From NCBI GenBank assembly GCA_022695795.1, contig MU404152.1, positions 98,636-162,635 on the forward strand: a DNA stretch of 64,000 bases, read 5' to 3'. The position numbers and the translations under genes were made by a program. The notes under the pieces were generated by a model, which was not told where the DNA came from, made no database searches, and worked only from the letters and a program-made list of their open reading frames with translations. The DNA comes from Biscogniauxia marginata (lineage: Eukaryota > Ascomycota > Sordariomycetes > Xylariales > Xylariaceae). How positions within the stretch are numbered: position 1 is the stretch's first letter; every line of letters starts with the position of its first letter. Positions 37,448-48,044 of the stretch are shown here, piece by piece.

Positions 37448-38537
37448 ATGCCTTTACGTCGAGACCTGGGTGATTCAAATGTTGCCCTCGAGACTGTTGT
37501 CTGTAGTCTTGTTTTCACGGCTTTGACCACCCTGTCTATTTCTATGCATGTCTCTGTACGCGTGCAACAACGTCACATGGGATTAGGGGACATTCTTGTC
37601 ATATTTGCTTTTATCTTGACTCTTGCATTGGTCATTCAGACCAATTGGGCAATTATCGACGAAGGGCAAGGCCAACACATTTCTAATGTGACACGAGGGC
37701 AATTTCAGATTATTGCAAAGGTAAGGCCCGGACAAGAATTCCCAAAAAGGAAGATACTACCTAGCTAAAGTTGTTTTTCTTCCTAGTCAATGGTCCTTCA
37801 TGAGACCTTTTGGGCGCTTGTGAATAGTCTCATTAGGATTTCGACCGTAATGGCTATGAAACAAATATTCCTCTGCTCTAACACCATCAGCATAATAGTG
37901 GGAGTTTGTACTCTTGCTTACGGGATCGCTGCCATTTTCGTCGCTGTTTTGATTTTGTCGTCCTCTCGATGCAGCATGGGATCCCGATATTGAAGGCACA
38001 TGCGGGGACCAAAAAGCAGCCTACATTGGACTCGAAGTTGGCGGCCTTATCCTCGATTTGGTTATATTGATTCTACCCTTGCATAAAATTTTGCGTTTAA
38101 TGATAGCAAAATGGAAAAAGCTCGGCATCCTACTAATATTCTCAGCTGGTGGAATGTGAGTAGCTACCGTCCACCTAACTAGTATACTTACAGTGTATGC
38201 TTTAATCCATTAAGACACGTTGGTACTAATAGGGAGTAGTGTCACCGTCATTACGGGGCTACGAATAGGGGCCTTAAAGAGGGTGAATAGCTTAGACTTC
38301 AGCTACGATCAATGCTATTTGGGATTACTGTCCACACCTGGTGCCCTTCTTAGTGTTATCAGTTGCTGTCTCTCAAGTTTCCCCGCATTATTGGACAGTA
38401 CTCCCACATTTGGCGCCCCTTCCCAGTCATCCGCACACATATATCCAGATCAATCCTTGGCCCAACAAGACGAGATGCCCGTCCCTCTGGAGACTTACCA
38501 GCAAATTCACATGTTTCAACTACAATACCGACCCTAG
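37448..38537 (+). pseudogene. Fungal rhodopsin-like (SAT4-type) membrane protein, 1-bp frameshift
   Basis: Exon 1 is 37448-37720; exon 2 runs 37787-38155; exon 3 runs 38240-38537, with an 84-bp intron that has a TACTAAT branch point. The content is that of the fungal integral-membrane rhodopsin-like domain (PF20684): DLGDSNVALETVVCSLVFTA, DILVIFAFILTLALVIQTNW, HETFWALVNSLIRISTVM, then a WDPDIEGTCGDQKAAYIGLE loop followed by LILDLVILILPLHKI. Between VAVLI and the conserved CRPLDAAWDP segment the reading frame must shift by one base at the T-run 37953-37956. Read as given, translation goes out of frame and stops at 37993. Discounting one T, about 312 codons are open to 38537 with every splice phase closing. 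It may be a recent pseudogene or a homopolymer error. Members are seven-TM proteins of unknown ligand, often with an N-terminal CFEM, which is absent here. Confidence 0.72.
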
Positions 38538-40232
38538 GGCCAGAAAGACGAGATGGAAGCCAAAATCCCGAACGAACAATTCAACATTTATGCCACTCTC
38601 GATATCCATGACCAGTGTCGCGATAGCAGTGAACAGGAATCTCCTCCGCATTATGAGGAGGAACACTTTACGTTCTTATACGAGCATTATGTTGCACTGG
38701 CTAAGATGCATGTGCCTATTGATTCTGTGTGAGCATATTTAGCATATAGGAGAACTTTAAGGATATGAACGCAATAAACCAGATTCGTTGGTATACTCAT
38801 TCACACTGGAAGGGAACTATCCTCGGGCTGAGCAAATTCAAGACACAAAACAGGGGGAATTTCGAAGTGTAATGAGGCGATCATTACTAAAGATCGTACA
38901 TTGACGATTTTACTCCATATGCACGTCGAGATCCATTTGTTGTATTTCCCAGGTATGCATCATCTTGGTTAGAAGTTTTTGCTTCGCTGTCTACCTACCT
39001 GGTAAATAAATAGCTTTGCTGAGGCGGGGCCTCTATCGTTGTCACCAACCAATAGGAAATGCCTTGGCAGCCTATTTAGGTAGTTGGGTACGTCCTCTAT
39101 CTTAAACTTTGAATTTAAACTACGTGCAAGATATTTTTCTCTTGTTTAGGTATTCTTAAATTCCTTTGCGAAGACAAGTGCTATGAATATATCAATTTGG
39201 CAATTGAGAGATATAGATTTAGCCCCCGTATGAAATCGCTGAACAAGTATTACAGTCGAAAGGGAAACGTTCAAAACACACTTTTGTGTGAGGCGCTCGC
39301 CTTGTATCTCTATATATGTTACCCCTCTCGCCCCCTCTGCCTCTCAGACACAAGATATGTCCTCTTTAGATCAATCGGCCACTTTCTTGTTCGGGCTGTA
39401 TGACTTCCGCCCAAACCACTACTTCTCTGGCTGATAGCAACGCTGATAAACCGACTGACTACTTCAATGGTAGAAAACGAACTGTCTAAAGTGCGGGAAA
39501 GGCAATGTTACGGGACGGTAGAAGTATGGTTATTGTGGTGTAGATCTGTTAATGGCCCTGCTCCGACCAGAAGAATCAAACGGGAGGGATTGCCACTTCC
39601 TGCGTATATGAGTACGCGCTTATCTATTACTAGATGAATGAACGAAAGGATTTGTTGGACCGAGATAGCTTCAATCACACATAATTCGCCGTTTCCATTC
39701 TTAGTGCTACTGCTCCAGTTCCTTAACATTACTTCCCTCTCGTCTAAATGAGGATACTCACAAAGGGCGTAGAAATATAAATAAATAAAATAAAAAATAA
39801 GAAATTAAAGGGTCTTTAGGGGTAGCAACATTCGTATTTTTCGTATGATCTCTGATGGGTGTCCCAAGTGGACAAACAATGACCTCACATACAAGACACC
39901 AGCCACGATACAAAGCTACACCATATTCCAACAGCAGTAAAAAAAAATTGCCAAGGCGGCTCACTAGCTATCTTTAAGAAGAGACTTTAATATTATTATA
40001 TCAGTTGATCGATCACAAGTCTCCAAGGTTCCGTGTTTCGGAGAAACCATCTAATTTTAATAGTTAAGTTTTTTGACAAAAAATGGGTTGGGCTGGGTAA
40101 TTTTGACACAGTATAATAAGTTGAGCTAGTAAGCTTGAAGAGTCGGAACTACCTAAGATACAGATACCTATAATTTCTATGTCTTACCCAATGTCTTATA
40201 AATTCCAATCTATTAATTAGTCATAAAACACT
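38538..40232. other. Gene-free AT-rich stretch
   Basis: About 1.7 kb with small unsupported ORFs only (for example 39729-39508 minus). AT-rich near 39770-39830. No RNA gene or repeat seen. Confidence 0.5.
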
Positions 40233-40916
40233 CTACATCTGTTGCCTAACAGAAACACCCGTCGCTGTTGTCGTTGTGCTTGAATAAATCTGGCCACTTG
40301 TTCCCTGTATCTCAAATAAGCCTGCTCCTTGCGGCCCCAAAGATGTCCCATTGGTCAGTGTTGCACTGCACTGCGTAAATGATACTGTCCCGAATCGCGG
40401 AACCTGAACTAATTCGCCCGCAGCTTGGTACGCTTGCACGAACCAGTCGGCTGCCAGTGATGTCAAGGTGGCGGGATCTGCCGCGGAAGGAATGGGGATT
40501 TCTTGTGTTGATTTCTTGCTTTGTGTAGTGTTTTCCACGACCACGGTTCCGGTTGTTTTATCAGTGCTAGATACTGACACAGTGACAGTGATTGAATCTC
40601 CGGCTCTGACAGGAACATCGGTCGTGATGTCGGTCGTGCTGCTCGGGTACCACTCGACGAAGGATGTTAGGGCACCCGAATAAGTTATTCCACCTTTCAG
40701 AACGACGTCCTGTTGTAATGTATCCCCAATAGCCACCCATATCAATAGTTTTGCATTTCCTGTCAATGACGGGACAGTGAAGGTACCAGTCACGGAAGTG
40801 AATGAGCTGTCATCGGGGGCTTTGAGAACAGCTCCAGCGCGATTTTGATCGAATGCTGCTAGAGAAATCTTGACCAAGAGGCCAGTAACGAACAGAGTAG
40901 GCACCGAGTATCTCAT
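40233..40916 (-). CDS. Eqolisin (peptidase G1)-fold secreted protein, catalytic residues replaced
   Basis: A single-exon ORF of 227 residues with a 20-residue signal peptide (MRYSVPTLFVTGLLVKISLA). From Asn25 it follows the eqolisin beta-sandwich: NRAGAVLKAP, SVTGTFTVPSL, LIWVAIGDTL, FVEWYPSS, VRAGDSITVTVSVSS, TGTVVVENTT, AADWFVQAYQ and FGTVSFTQC. Active eqolisins have a catalytic Gln in an ILQTG-type motif and a catalytic Glu in an NAEWIVED-type motif. Here the aligned positions are Lys74 (DVVLKGGITY) and Asp157 (LAADWFVQAY). There is also no propeptide between signal peptide and domain, whereas active members usually have one. The protein therefore probably has a structural, binding or inhibitory role. 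Fold assignment is confident; loss of activity is inferred from the alignment by eye. Confidence 0.8.
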   Translation of the reverse strand: MRYSVPTLFVTGLLVKISLAAFDQNRAGAVLKAPDDSSFTSVTGTFTVPSLTGNAKLLIWVAIGDTLQQDVVLKGGITYSGALTSFVEWYPSSTTDITTDVPVRAGDSITVTVSVSSTDKTTGTVVVENTTQSKKSTQEIPIPSAADPATLTSLAADWFVQAYQAAGELVQVPRFGTVSFTQCSATLTNGTSLGPQGAGLFEIQGTSGQIYSSTTTTATGVSVRQQM

Positions 40917-41909
40917 AATTTCGGATATAGATATTCACTCAATTCTGATATAGAAGTGCTTCTCGGCCCAACGGAAAGACTAGGAGACGAGATGAAGCAC
41001 GCTCTGTCGAGCTACATTGGGGTCTTACTCTTATTAAGCAGTCGCTTTCAAATCCATGATGAAGAATGTGCAATCTGGCAACATCGGACAACACGAGTCA
41101 ATCTGGAAGATCGAACCTGACTGCAAATCATTATACATGAGATCTAAAAATAGGAACGTATCCTTTTTAGGTGAGTAGTCAACTGATAGTGGCGTCTTTT
41201 AGAGCAAACGCAAATTGAAGTTTCCTTCCGTTCGCCCTTTAAGTAAATTATACCCCCAGATATAGGACCTAGACCGAGTTTTAGAGTACCTAGATATTTG
41301 CTACCCAGCCCTTGATTCGTGCGACAGTAATAACCGGGAGTTTTGCCGCAAGCTGTATATTAGGCCTCTACGGTATTTATCGACCAGCCAATCATATCTC
41401 ATATATTGGATTCTCGTATCATTATGAGCCAAATTTAATGTGGTCGGACTTAGGAATATGAGATAAGAAGTTTTCTCTCATGCTTATGATTTCTTACATC
41501 CATGCCATAGGCCTCTTAGAGTTGTGTGGTTGCCAAGTCATATTGCTAAGTGTCTCGTTGATAGGTACAAGAACGAGACGATGATTAGGCATCTGTATGC
41601 AACATTAATATTTTACAGAAACGTGCAGCATCGAATTGATCCGAATTGATGGAGGGCCACCGTAACAGGTAGGGTGCTATACAACATATCGTATGCACTT
41701 CTTGCCGGTAATGAGTTTTCTCCAATTGTAGTCCGTGTGTTCATCGTCAGCCCAACCCGTAGGACTACTTACCGGCAGTTATTTCACTTACTATTTAGCC
41801 TTACCGAATTTCCATACAAGAGCCTCGTCGTCGTCAAGAACTCCCAAGCAACGCTCTTTCTGTTACCATCGCAATCATTCACGTTGTACCATATACGTGA
41901 AGAATCAAG
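40917..41909. other. Divergent promoter region
   Basis: About 1 kb separating the eqolisin-like gene (leftward) from the DUF1996 gene (rightward). It must hold both promoters. No ORF or repeat supported. Confidence 0.5.
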
Positions 41910-43253
41910 ATGAAGTGGACTACTCTTACTACCGCAGCGCTTTTCGCGCCTGGTCATGCCCTCCTACGCTTTCCATGTTCCCAGCTAGTCGTTGACCGAC
42001 TTGACCCGCTGGTTACTCCTGGGTTGGTTCCATCACCACATTTGCACCAAATTGTCGGAGGGGTGAGCAAACGTTTTTACGTTTACTAGGATCACTTGAA
42101 GTAATAGCTAACTAATCACTTCGAAGAACTCTTTCAACGCTTCTATGGATCCCGCCAAGGACATGCCTGGCGAGTCGACTTGTACCACGTGTCAATTTAG
42201 TGAAGACTTTTCAAACTACTGGACTGCTGTCCTGTGCGTCTTTACTTTCGTGCTATTAGGAATGTTCACTAATTCGAATAGGTACTTTAAGGCTCGGAAC
42301 GGAACATACAAAAGGGTCCCACAAGTACCCAATTCGGGTTTCAATGGTGTTAACTCTGGGATGACTATCTACTACATGCAGGATGGTCTATACAATTTCC
42401 AACAGACGTCCAAGGTGACGGCGTTCAAACCTGTAAGTAACATCCGGATTGGGTCAGTACAAGTTGCTTATTTATACCAAATTATTAGGGATTCCGAATG
42501 TTCATTGGAGATGTGAACGCTCGGACTCGAGAGGAAGCGGAGCGATTCCGCCAGCTCACGTATACATGTCTCCAGGACATCAACACCCGCGACCCACAGA
42601 CCTTAGATTTTCCTAACCAGCCATGCCCAGCTGGTATTATGACAGCTTTGCGGTTCCCTACGTGAGTTACTAACACTCTTATTAGAGAGCTTCTACTAAT
42701 AAGATTTGCAACCTAGATGCTGGGATGGCAAGAACCTCGACTCCCCCGACCACATGGCTCACATGGCATATCCCGAAAGCGGAACCTTCGAGACCGGCGG
42801 CCCTTGCCCAGCTAGCCACCCGGTCAGAATGGGACAGCTGTTCTATGAGGTTGTCTGGGACACTACACAGTTCAATAACAAGGCCGACTGGCCAGAGGAT
42901 GGCTCACAACCGTTTGTCTGGAGTTTCGGAGATTCGTAAGAATGCCTTCAGCTCATCAAAACTACGATCTAATACTGCGTAATAGGACTGGATATGCCAA
43001 TCACGCCGACTACGTCTTCGGCTGGCAAGGCGATGCTCTCCAGCGCGCGCTTGATTCGCCTTGCTACATTAACTGCCCTACTTTGAAGACCCAAAACGCA
43101 CAAGCGATGAATGCATGCAGTAAGAGCAGGGTAGTAAACGAAGAGATCAACACATGTCAGTATTTCGCAGCATACTCCCGATAATACGTTCTATAGCTAA
43201 CCGTGTCTTTAGGGACCGAAACTCTACCCGGTGGTATGGTCGCAGGCATGTAG
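41910..43253 (+). CDS. DUF1996-domain secreted protein
   Basis: Seven exons, 41910-42062, 42127-42233, 42282-42432, 42489-42661, 42717-42935, 42986-43155 and 43213-43253, give 337 residues with all phases closing; introns are 48-64 bp. A signal peptide of about 17 residues (MKWTTLTTAALFAPGHA) is followed directly by the domain PF09362: RFPCSQLVVDRLDPLVTPG, HLHQIVGGNSFNASM, ESTCTTCQFSEDFSNYWTAV, YFKARNGTYKRVPQ, a TCWDGKNLDSPDHMAHMAYP block, and GYANHADYVFGWQGDALQRA. These His, Cys and Trp positions are the family hallmarks. Function is unknown for the family; members are secreted and often followed by WSC or carbohydrate-binding modules, which are absent here. Confidence 0.9.
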
Positions 43254-43842
43254 ACGGAATAAGCCAAGCCAAATCTGTAGTCAATATAAGACTCGGAGCT
43301 TTATAGAAGACTACCTAGATACAACAATGAATTAAGCTGAGGTCCGGTTTTGATAGTACACGCGATAATTTGCGCTAAGCAACGTTGTGCTTTTAACGCC
43401 CGTGAAGTATGGGGGCGCACGTCAATAATTTTACATCATCTGTATTATATGGTTACTATCATTAATCTACCTTGGCCAATCATATAAGAGATCAATTAAT
43501 CCAAGGTATTTTGATGCTAGGCTTTGCCCTAATTTTGATAATTTTAGTTGATAGTTAGGCCCGTATTAATTAACATAAATTGATTACCTAGGTAGGTAGG
43601 TAGGTACATATCCAATAAGTCAGTATACACAGTAGACTATGAATATAATGAGCGAGGCTCGTAATTTGGAAAGTTATCCAAAAACATGACTCATCAGAAT
43701 ATACAATGCAATTGTTGCCATTGTTCGACTATAACTTTAAGCTTTGTTTTTGTACATAAGACAAGAACAAAGGAGGCAGTCAAAAAACTCCTATGCTACT
43801 GTTGGCACGCACATGTATATATAAACTAACTTCATAGCTGGA
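43254..43842. other. Intergenic region with AGGTAGGT run
   Basis: No gene. A CCTAGG(TAGG)n tract lies at about 43586-43607. Confidence 0.5.
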
Positions 43843-44385
43843 ATGCATGTCCAAAATTTCAGGACCAAACCAGCTCAAGCAGCACTGAATTCAAAAAGAA
43901 AAATCAATAATTACCTAGCCGCCCAGATATTAATCGATATGTCTACCCTCCTTTCACACGTCACCGAAGATACCTCTGGAAATCTTTGGCTGACACATCC
44001 AGAAACAAAATGCACTCTGATCACTTTCGTAACCTCCACGGATTCACATCAATGTGGATCGACATGGGTGATTCATAACAATGATCTATGTCGATGTCCT
44101 GTTAGTAACACAGAAGAGGACTCTCAGGCTCTCGAGGATCACAAGTCCGAGTTCCGTTCTAACCACAGGGTCGTTTCCCACCCATCCAATGTTGAAGAAG
44201 CCGCAGAAATGCCTACAGTTGATGGGGGAATCAGCGTGATGGCCATAGCACACGGTGCAGCCTATAATATCGCGCTTTACAAACAGATATTTGGTCTCCC
44301 ATTACCAGATGGCGATATTCACGTATCTGTGTATGCTTATATGAGAGACGGTAAGGTTGGTTTCAAGTTGCAGTGTCCTGAGTGA
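43843..44385 (+). CDS. Hypothetical protein
   Basis: An uninterrupted 180-codon ORF; Met33 at 43939 (MSTLLSHVTEDTSGNLW) is an equally likely start, giving 148 residues. I do not recognise a family. There are a few Cys (KCTLI, QCGST, LCRCP, LQCPE) and no signal peptide or membrane span. The end has a beta-like pattern (GDIHVSVYAYMRDGKVGFKL). It converges on the orphan membrane protein 346 bp downstream. It could be a small lineage-specific protein; support is ORF length only. Confidence 0.4.
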   Translation: MHVQNFRTKPAQAALNSKRKINNYLAAQILIDMSTLLSHVTEDTSGNLWLTHPETKCTLITFVTSTDSHQCGSTWVIHNNDLCRCPVSNTEEDSQALEDHKSEFRSNHRVVSHPSNVEEAAEMPTVDGGISVMAIAHGAAYNIALYKQIFGLPLPDGDIHVSVYAYMRDGKVGFKLQCPE

Positions 44386-44731
44386 TAGACTCAAAAAGTT
44401 GTAATAGTGTGTATCTTGGTGTTCAGCTCTGTAGGAGTTATGAACATCTTTGTGTCTGTATCCAGAAGTAGAATAATTTAGTATCTCATATCTTATTTCT
44501 AATTTTCCTACTGTTATCAACCATGAAACATGTCGTAAAAGTGATGCTGCTAATATAGTCCACGATACAACAAGAACTAATCTTTACATCGAACTGACCA
44601 AAAATATGATGATAAGATGAACCAAATTAATCAAAAGTAAAGCAAACATTGGTAGATAGCTGAAAGGCCAATATATATATAAACATAAAACCCCATTTAT
44701 GACTGCTTCGCAGGGCTAACAACCCTCATAT
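44386..44731. other. Convergent intergenic region
   Basis: AT-rich 3' flank shared by two converging ORFs. Nothing else seen. Confidence 0.5.
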
Positions 44732-46117
44732 TCAAAAAGCATCTCGAAGGTTAACCTCGTCCACGACAACGCTTAACCGGAACCTGGCAGGCCATGAGCT
44801 CTTAAGGCCGAAGAAGGCTGTCATAACAACTCTAGAGAGGACCTTTGTATTTAGATCTAGTATTTGGAAGTCTTGTTCCATCAAATTGAACCATGTGTTC
44901 CACGATGTCTCGACGCCGAATTCCGTCTTTTCACTGAACCAGATGATTATAGGGCCCCAGAGACGCGAGAATTTTCTGACCCCTAACGAGCATGCACGCT
45001 GGAGAAGCCAGTGTACAACAAGAAGAATTATTGCTGGGCCTATATTACCGTAAAAATTACTTGTGCCGAGAGGGACGAGTTTGTCGATCGAGGGGTCGAA
45101 GTCGTTAAGGAAGACATAATTAGAGTAGTTTATACCAACTACACAGGCGCAGGTTATCTGGTATGCCGTATATGCTAGTAGGTGCATAGCTGTCGCGCGT
45201 GTGAGATTATAATAAAGCATGAATTTTGGATCGTAGCGTCCTCTGCCAACCATGGCCATCCATTCCGCCTTGGACATGTATAAAAAGACTTGAAGCCACA
45301 AAAATACGGACATCAAAAGCTGTAGCAGGGCCGGAATTCCATACTCCCAGAATAAAGTCTTGGGATCAAGCAGTCGATTTTGATCAGGTGTTGGTGGCTC
45401 ATTGATGGGTGGCATACTGGCAAACATAAGGGCAAGTGTTGTTGAGAAAAATCTCACCACTGGGATGAAGCCCCAGATTCGCATGTATCGAATGAGCCTA
45501 TTAATTATCTGGATAGATACCGAACCGCAATAATTGAAGCATAGCTGAGATATTCCCACAAGAGCCCGGCGGATAGGCGCCCGCGTATTTGTCGGGTCTC
45601 TGATCCAGATGAGCTCGCCATTATTTAGAGCCGGGTTCCCTTCTTGGTCGACCTCTCCCCAGCCATGATGCACGATCAAACGGCGGTATATGAACCCCTC
45701 GATGAAATTCATTTGATCCTCCCTGTGCTGGTCAATGATGTTGCCAACGACTTCGTATGAAAATGTGCTGAACGCGGAAAGCGCTAGGACCCAGAATGCC
45801 CTGATGAGCACACGTATGGCATAATAGAGATACCTATTACGAAGAAGCCACTGTACATCTAATTCCACGTGTACTGCGAGAGTAAGGAGTATAAGGAGGC
45901 CGCAATACCAAGTCGCATCAAGGTTGAATGGATAAGGCGCGCGTTTGACGAGATCGGTCCATGTATCTGGGTGGTACGGAGGAACATTCGCGTCCCACAC
46001 CATTTCACCGCGATGCACAACCTGTCTGAATAACCAATGCCAGTCTTCTCCGTGGTCTATATCACCATCTGGTGGTATATGTCCCACATCATCTTGCTCT
46101 TCTTGGTCGTTATCCAT
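44732..46117 (-). CDS. Unrecognised multi-pass membrane protein
   Basis: A 461-residue intron-free ORF. An acidic cytosolic-type N-terminal segment (about 1-65, rich in Asp/Glu/His/Trp) is followed by roughly seven hydrophobic spans, for example TWYCGLLILLTLAVHV near 69-84, AIRVLIRAFWVLALSAFSTF near 100-119, ALVGISQLCFNYCGSVSI, IPVVRFFSTTLALMFASM, GIPALLQLLMSVFLWLQVFL, MHLLAYTAYQITCACVVGI and NIGPAIILLVVHWLLQ. A long loop after the second span (RREDQMN to RDPTNTRAP region) is polar. The tail ends in a charged VVVDEVNLRDAF. I know no family with this pattern. ORF length, single frame and clear membrane periodicity make it a real gene, probably lineage-specific. Confidence 0.7.
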   Translation of the reverse strand: MDNDQEEQDDVGHIPPDGDIDHGEDWHWLFRQVVHRGEMVWDANVPPYHPDTWTDLVKRAPYPFNLDATWYCGLLILLTLAVHVELDVQWLLRNRYLYYAIRVLIRAFWVLALSAFSTFSYEVVGNIIDQHREDQMNFIEGFIYRRLIVHHGWGEVDQEGNPALNNGELIWIRDPTNTRAPIRRALVGISQLCFNYCGSVSIQIINRLIRYMRIWGFIPVVRFFSTTLALMFASMPPINEPPTPDQNRLLDPKTLFWEYGIPALLQLLMSVFLWLQVFLYMSKAEWMAMVGRGRYDPKFMLYYNLTRATAMHLLAYTAYQITCACVVGINYSNYVFLNDFDPSIDKLVPLGTSNFYGNIGPAIILLVVHWLLQRACSLGVRKFSRLWGPIIIWFSEKTEFGVETSWNTWFNLMEQDFQILDLNTKVLSRVVMTAFFGLKSSWPARFRLSVVVDEVNLRDAF

Positions 46118-48044
46118 GGTGCAACATCTAAGGGACGAAAGGCGACGAAGTCACAAATGATGATTTACGACTGTTCCTCGCCCAAGTCACCTAGCAACAA
46201 TCATTAAGACGGGTTTTGTAAAGGCGACATGTAATAACAATGACAAGTAGATAGAGGTCCGCATCTGGAATACTCAAAGGGATCGATTGTTGTCTTTGAC
46301 AAAAGAAACTGTCTATGGAAATATGCCATACAAAGAACCAAGAATGACCTCGAACAACATCACCCGGGGATCTAAACTAAGAGAACCATCCTTTGATATT
46401 TGGAGAGGATGGAGGAAGATGGGTGTATCACCCATCTTAATTTAGGTACTCAGGATATAAAGCACCTTGTTAATATGACCTTCGAGTTTTATTTAGGTTT
46501 AAGCAATTTGCTCCTTTTTAGGTACCTAAGTTGAAGGAAATAGGGGCTCTTAAGACTTCTCGGGGCGTTAAATTCAAGCGCTCCTCTGGTCTTGTCAGCC
46601 TCTCTTATAATAGCAAATAACACACCAATTCGATTCATGGGAATAATTGTAATCACCACATTTAGAGGTTAATAAAACTCAAATATCTTTATATGATTCT
46701 TATGATATTATTTATCATACTTACCTAGCTAGTGGCTATTCCAAAATTAGGTGTACTTTGACTTTCTCTTATCATTGGTGAATTAAACACGAAGTAATTT
46801 TAAGCTATATGCTGACACAATATAAGATCAAATTAAGAATAACGAGAAAGGACTTAGACTTAACCGTGGGAAACAGTTAATACATTAGTTGGATGATGCT
46901 AAGATTGGTGTCATTACATTTTCCTACTATAGGAGCGGTTGAGGATTTCATAAGGTAAAAAAAACGCAACTCGAAATGAGACCCCGAGGGAGCTTGAAAT
47001 AAGATGTAATTCCTTTAATGCTGAGACGTAGGTGTAGAATATGATGTTATGACAAGAACAAGGTCCCGCTCTCTGCTGGCCTGGAAGGGACCTACTAACT
47101 GGACTATCTGGGATTATTCAAAAATATATAATAGGCATATAATAAGAATATCATCAACGTTGCTGTTGAATTTGTGAGTGGTAATGGATGGTACGAAAGG
47201 TTTATTAATGTCTGATTTACTAGCTTATCGTGGCTAGGGGGCGGGTCATACTAGTTCATTTAAGAGGTCTTCTTTGACACAATAATTTAATAGAGGTGGT
47301 TGATATGTAAACCAAATTCTAGGAGTATGTTCAGGCACGGGGGCGCTAGTACAGTGTGTCGGAGCTACACAAAATACAGGTGTTCTCATATGGATGTAGG
47401 TGAGTATTCTATACCAAGGCTCCACATGAATAAGCATTGCAATCCGGTCTAGTTAACCTGTTATTAGTGGCTGCACAAGTAGTAGCGTTTAAGAAAGTTC
47501 CAAGGTACCTATCGCGTCTATGTGGCTGTAGCTAAGTCATATTACTATTACCGTAGCTCGATGGATAGGGGCGGCACTACACGTGGTTCTAGACAGCCTT
47601 AGAGAAGATCAGATCTCTCCTTCTGCGCTAGTCGGACTGGCCTACGCCAGCACTGCTAGTATTTTCCCACTATTTAAACTAACCTATCCTCTTTTGACCA
47701 AAGCCGCTGAGCTAGCATCAGCTGAGGCGCGACCTGGGACTCGTCTGGAATTTGCCCTCGCCTGGGATGCCCCTTCTAGATCGCCGTTTCTTAGAGCTCA
47801 GTCTCGATCGTCCCTTTGTTATTGAAGTCACGCGTTAAATCGTGCAGACTGGCCGCGTGGAACGGTCATAGCTGACGGTATTGCGCCAAAATGGTTGCTC
47901 TTAGTCTCTTCTGGAGAAGCCACAACGCATAGAAATAAAGGGGCATAGCTGCAACACCAAATTCCAGTCCACTTCCCGATTTTTCTATGAGACTCGGTTA
48001 CGTTTCGCCTTCCGCACTCTGCTAACCGCAGATACTTGTTCACC
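46118..48044. other. Gene-free stretch, partly AT-rich
   Basis: No supported gene. A plus-strand ORF near 47583-47825 lacks an ATG start and homology. The region 46600-47200 is AT-rich. Confidence 0.5.

Noticed and set aside
47550..47620. tRNA-like A-box/B-box words (TAGCTCGATGG and GGTTCTAGAC)
   Set aside because: Arms do not pair into a cloverleaf and spacing is wrong, so it is not a tRNA.
47583..47825. 80-codon plus ORF
   Set aside because: Starts at GTG, no signal peptide, no motif, isolated.
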